DNA from: Tundrisphaera lichenicola
GTDB taxonomy: Bacteria; Planctomycetota; Planctomycetia; Isosphaerales; Isosphaeraceae
Length of the DNA stretch: 64,000 nucleotides
Reading direction: 5' to 3'
Assembly (NCBI RefSeq): GCF_051175385.1
Contig: NZ_CP195108.1
Span: 1-64,000, forward strand
In this document: in pieces, positions 63,373 through 64,000 of the stretch
Layout: each line of letters begins with the position of its first letter
Position numbering within the stretch: the first letter of the stretch is position 1
Translations under genes and position numbers: made by a program
Notes under the pieces: generated by a model
What the model was told of the DNA's origin: nothing
The model's database searches: none
What the model saw: the letters and a program-made list of their open reading frames with translations, nothing else

Positions 63373-63740
63373 AGTTTGTCCGCTCCAGGCCGAAGACTTC
63401 GGCTCCCGGGGAATTTCGAATGTTCTCGACGCTATCGAGGCTATCCAGGAGGAGGTTAACCCGGACCTTCGTTTTAATGGGCTACCTGATCGTGATGTTC
63501 GATCCTCGGCTGGCCATCCATCAGACCTTTGAGATAACGCTCCGCCAACTCTACGGGGAGCAAGTCTTCCGGACGACAATCCCGATCGCGACGGACAGCA
63601 AGGAAGCGGTAGCTCTCCGTCGTCCTGTGGTCGCGCACAAGCCACGGGGGGGCTTCCAAGGCCCTCAAGGGATTCCCCGATGAACTCCGCGAGCGTGCTC
63701 AGTACACGGTGCAGGAGGCCACCAGCGGGGAGGCGGCCTG
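63372..63740 (+). pseudogene. parA copy 3, 3' part, with two frameshifts
   Basis: Starting at LQAEDFGSRGISNVLDAIEAIQEEVNPDLR the sequence aligns with parA copy 2. It shifts frame near 63473 to continue MGYLIVMFDPRLAIHQTFEITLRQLYGEQVFRTTIPIATDSKEAVALRRPVVAHKPRGG, and shifts again near 63650 before the end at 63740. The ATP-binding half is missing because an IS3 scrap occupies its place. A degenerate copy of the CTGCAC-type palindrome (ACACGGTGCAGGA) is at 63702-63716, matching the position of the site at the end of parA copy 2. Confidence 0.82.
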
Positions 63741-64000
63741 ATGGCTAAGGCGAGCGAATTCATGAACCGATTCGGCTCGAACGTCGCCGAATCGATGGGA
63801 GCCGGTCGGCAGACCAGGGTGGCAGCGCCGACAACGAGGAAGCCCGATCCCGAAGATGGGACCGAACGGCTCCGTTCGGCCTCACAGATTGAAATCGATC
63901 GGGTCGTCCCGGACCCCAACCAGCCACGGACAGACTTCGACGAGGCAACCATTTAGCGGCTCGCCGATAGCCTGGTGGAGCTCGGCCAGTTGCAGCCCAT
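63741..64000 (+). pseudogene. parB copy 3, with an early stop, cut by the window end
   Basis: From the ATG at 63741: MAKASEFMNRFGSNVAESMG, then PEDGTERLRSASQIEIDRVVPDPNQPRTDFDEATI and a TAG at about 63954, after which RLADSLVELGQLQP continues in frame to the end of the window. It aligns with parB copy 2 throughout. One base change would restore it. The start overlaps or abuts the parA copy 3 end, as in the other par loci. Confidence 0.82.

Noticed and set aside
1..64000. tRNA, rRNA and riboswitch genes
   Set aside because: No cloverleaf with a TTCGA-type arm, no rRNA segment and no known riboswitch core was noticed by reading; a covariance-model search would be needed to exclude them.

Overview
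The window looks like part of a large, GC-rich plasmid or other secondary replicon from a planctomycete, most likely an Isosphaeraceae-type organism. The evidence for the lineage is two operons pairing an ECF sigma factor with a giant serine/threonine kinase carrying WD40 repeats, a secreted protein with the planctomycete N-terminal LEPxEGRRL-type motif, a PEP-CTERM protein, and very high GC. The evidence for a plasmid is one intact parA-parB pair at the left edge, remains of at least four further par loci, a winged-helix protein that may be the replication initiator, palindromic repeats next to the par loci, and a dense load of insertion sequences. No rRNA, tRNA or CRISPR was seen.

Layout. 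1-5.8 kb: intact parAB, parB debris, an excisionase-like protein, a BrnT/XRE toxin-antitoxin pair with a strong promoter, and a PEP-CTERM protein. 6.1-11.5 kb: a four-gene plus-strand cluster of a CE15-like esterase, an acetoacetyl-CoA-synthetase-like ligase, a 3-hydroxybutyrate dehydrogenase-like SDR and a GntP permease, which reads as uptake and activation of 3-hydroxybutyrate. 11.7-12.8 kb: a frameshifted IS5-family element. 13.0-15.1 kb: a secreted vanadium-haloperoxidase/PAP2-like protein and a secreted unknown protein. 15.5-25.6 kb: two convergent ECF sigma-kinase-WD40 operons. 25.7-35.0 kb: IS1595, IS630, a truncated HD-domain gene, and a Tn3-family transposon with an IS1182-like element between its transposase and its resolvase. 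35.0-38.0 kb: the first 21 codons of a parA cut by the Tn3 end, tandem repeats, and the candidate replication gene.

38.2-49.0 kb: a six-gene minus-strand efflux operon (RND pump, adaptor, two paralogous TolC-like outer-membrane proteins, a LEPMEGRRL secreted protein, a PDZ protein). 49.0-54.2 kb: a decayed IS200-like element, a hybrid histidine kinase fragment, an IS3 element, a large serine recombinase that lost its start codon to that IS, and an ISAs1 scrap. 54.6-59.2 kb: a second par locus whose parA has a stop codon exactly at the Walker A lysine and whose parB is frameshifted, followed by a group II intron with a frameshifted maturase. 59.9-64.0 kb: a sigma-70 factor, small unknown proteins, an IS3 scrap and a third degenerate par locus running off the window.

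Overall, one working partition system coexists with the remains of several others. This suggests a replicon built by repeated fusion of related plasmids, with transposons at many junctions. The apparently functional cargo is hydroxybutyrate catabolism, RND efflux, two sigma/kinase signalling modules and a haloperoxidase-like enzyme.
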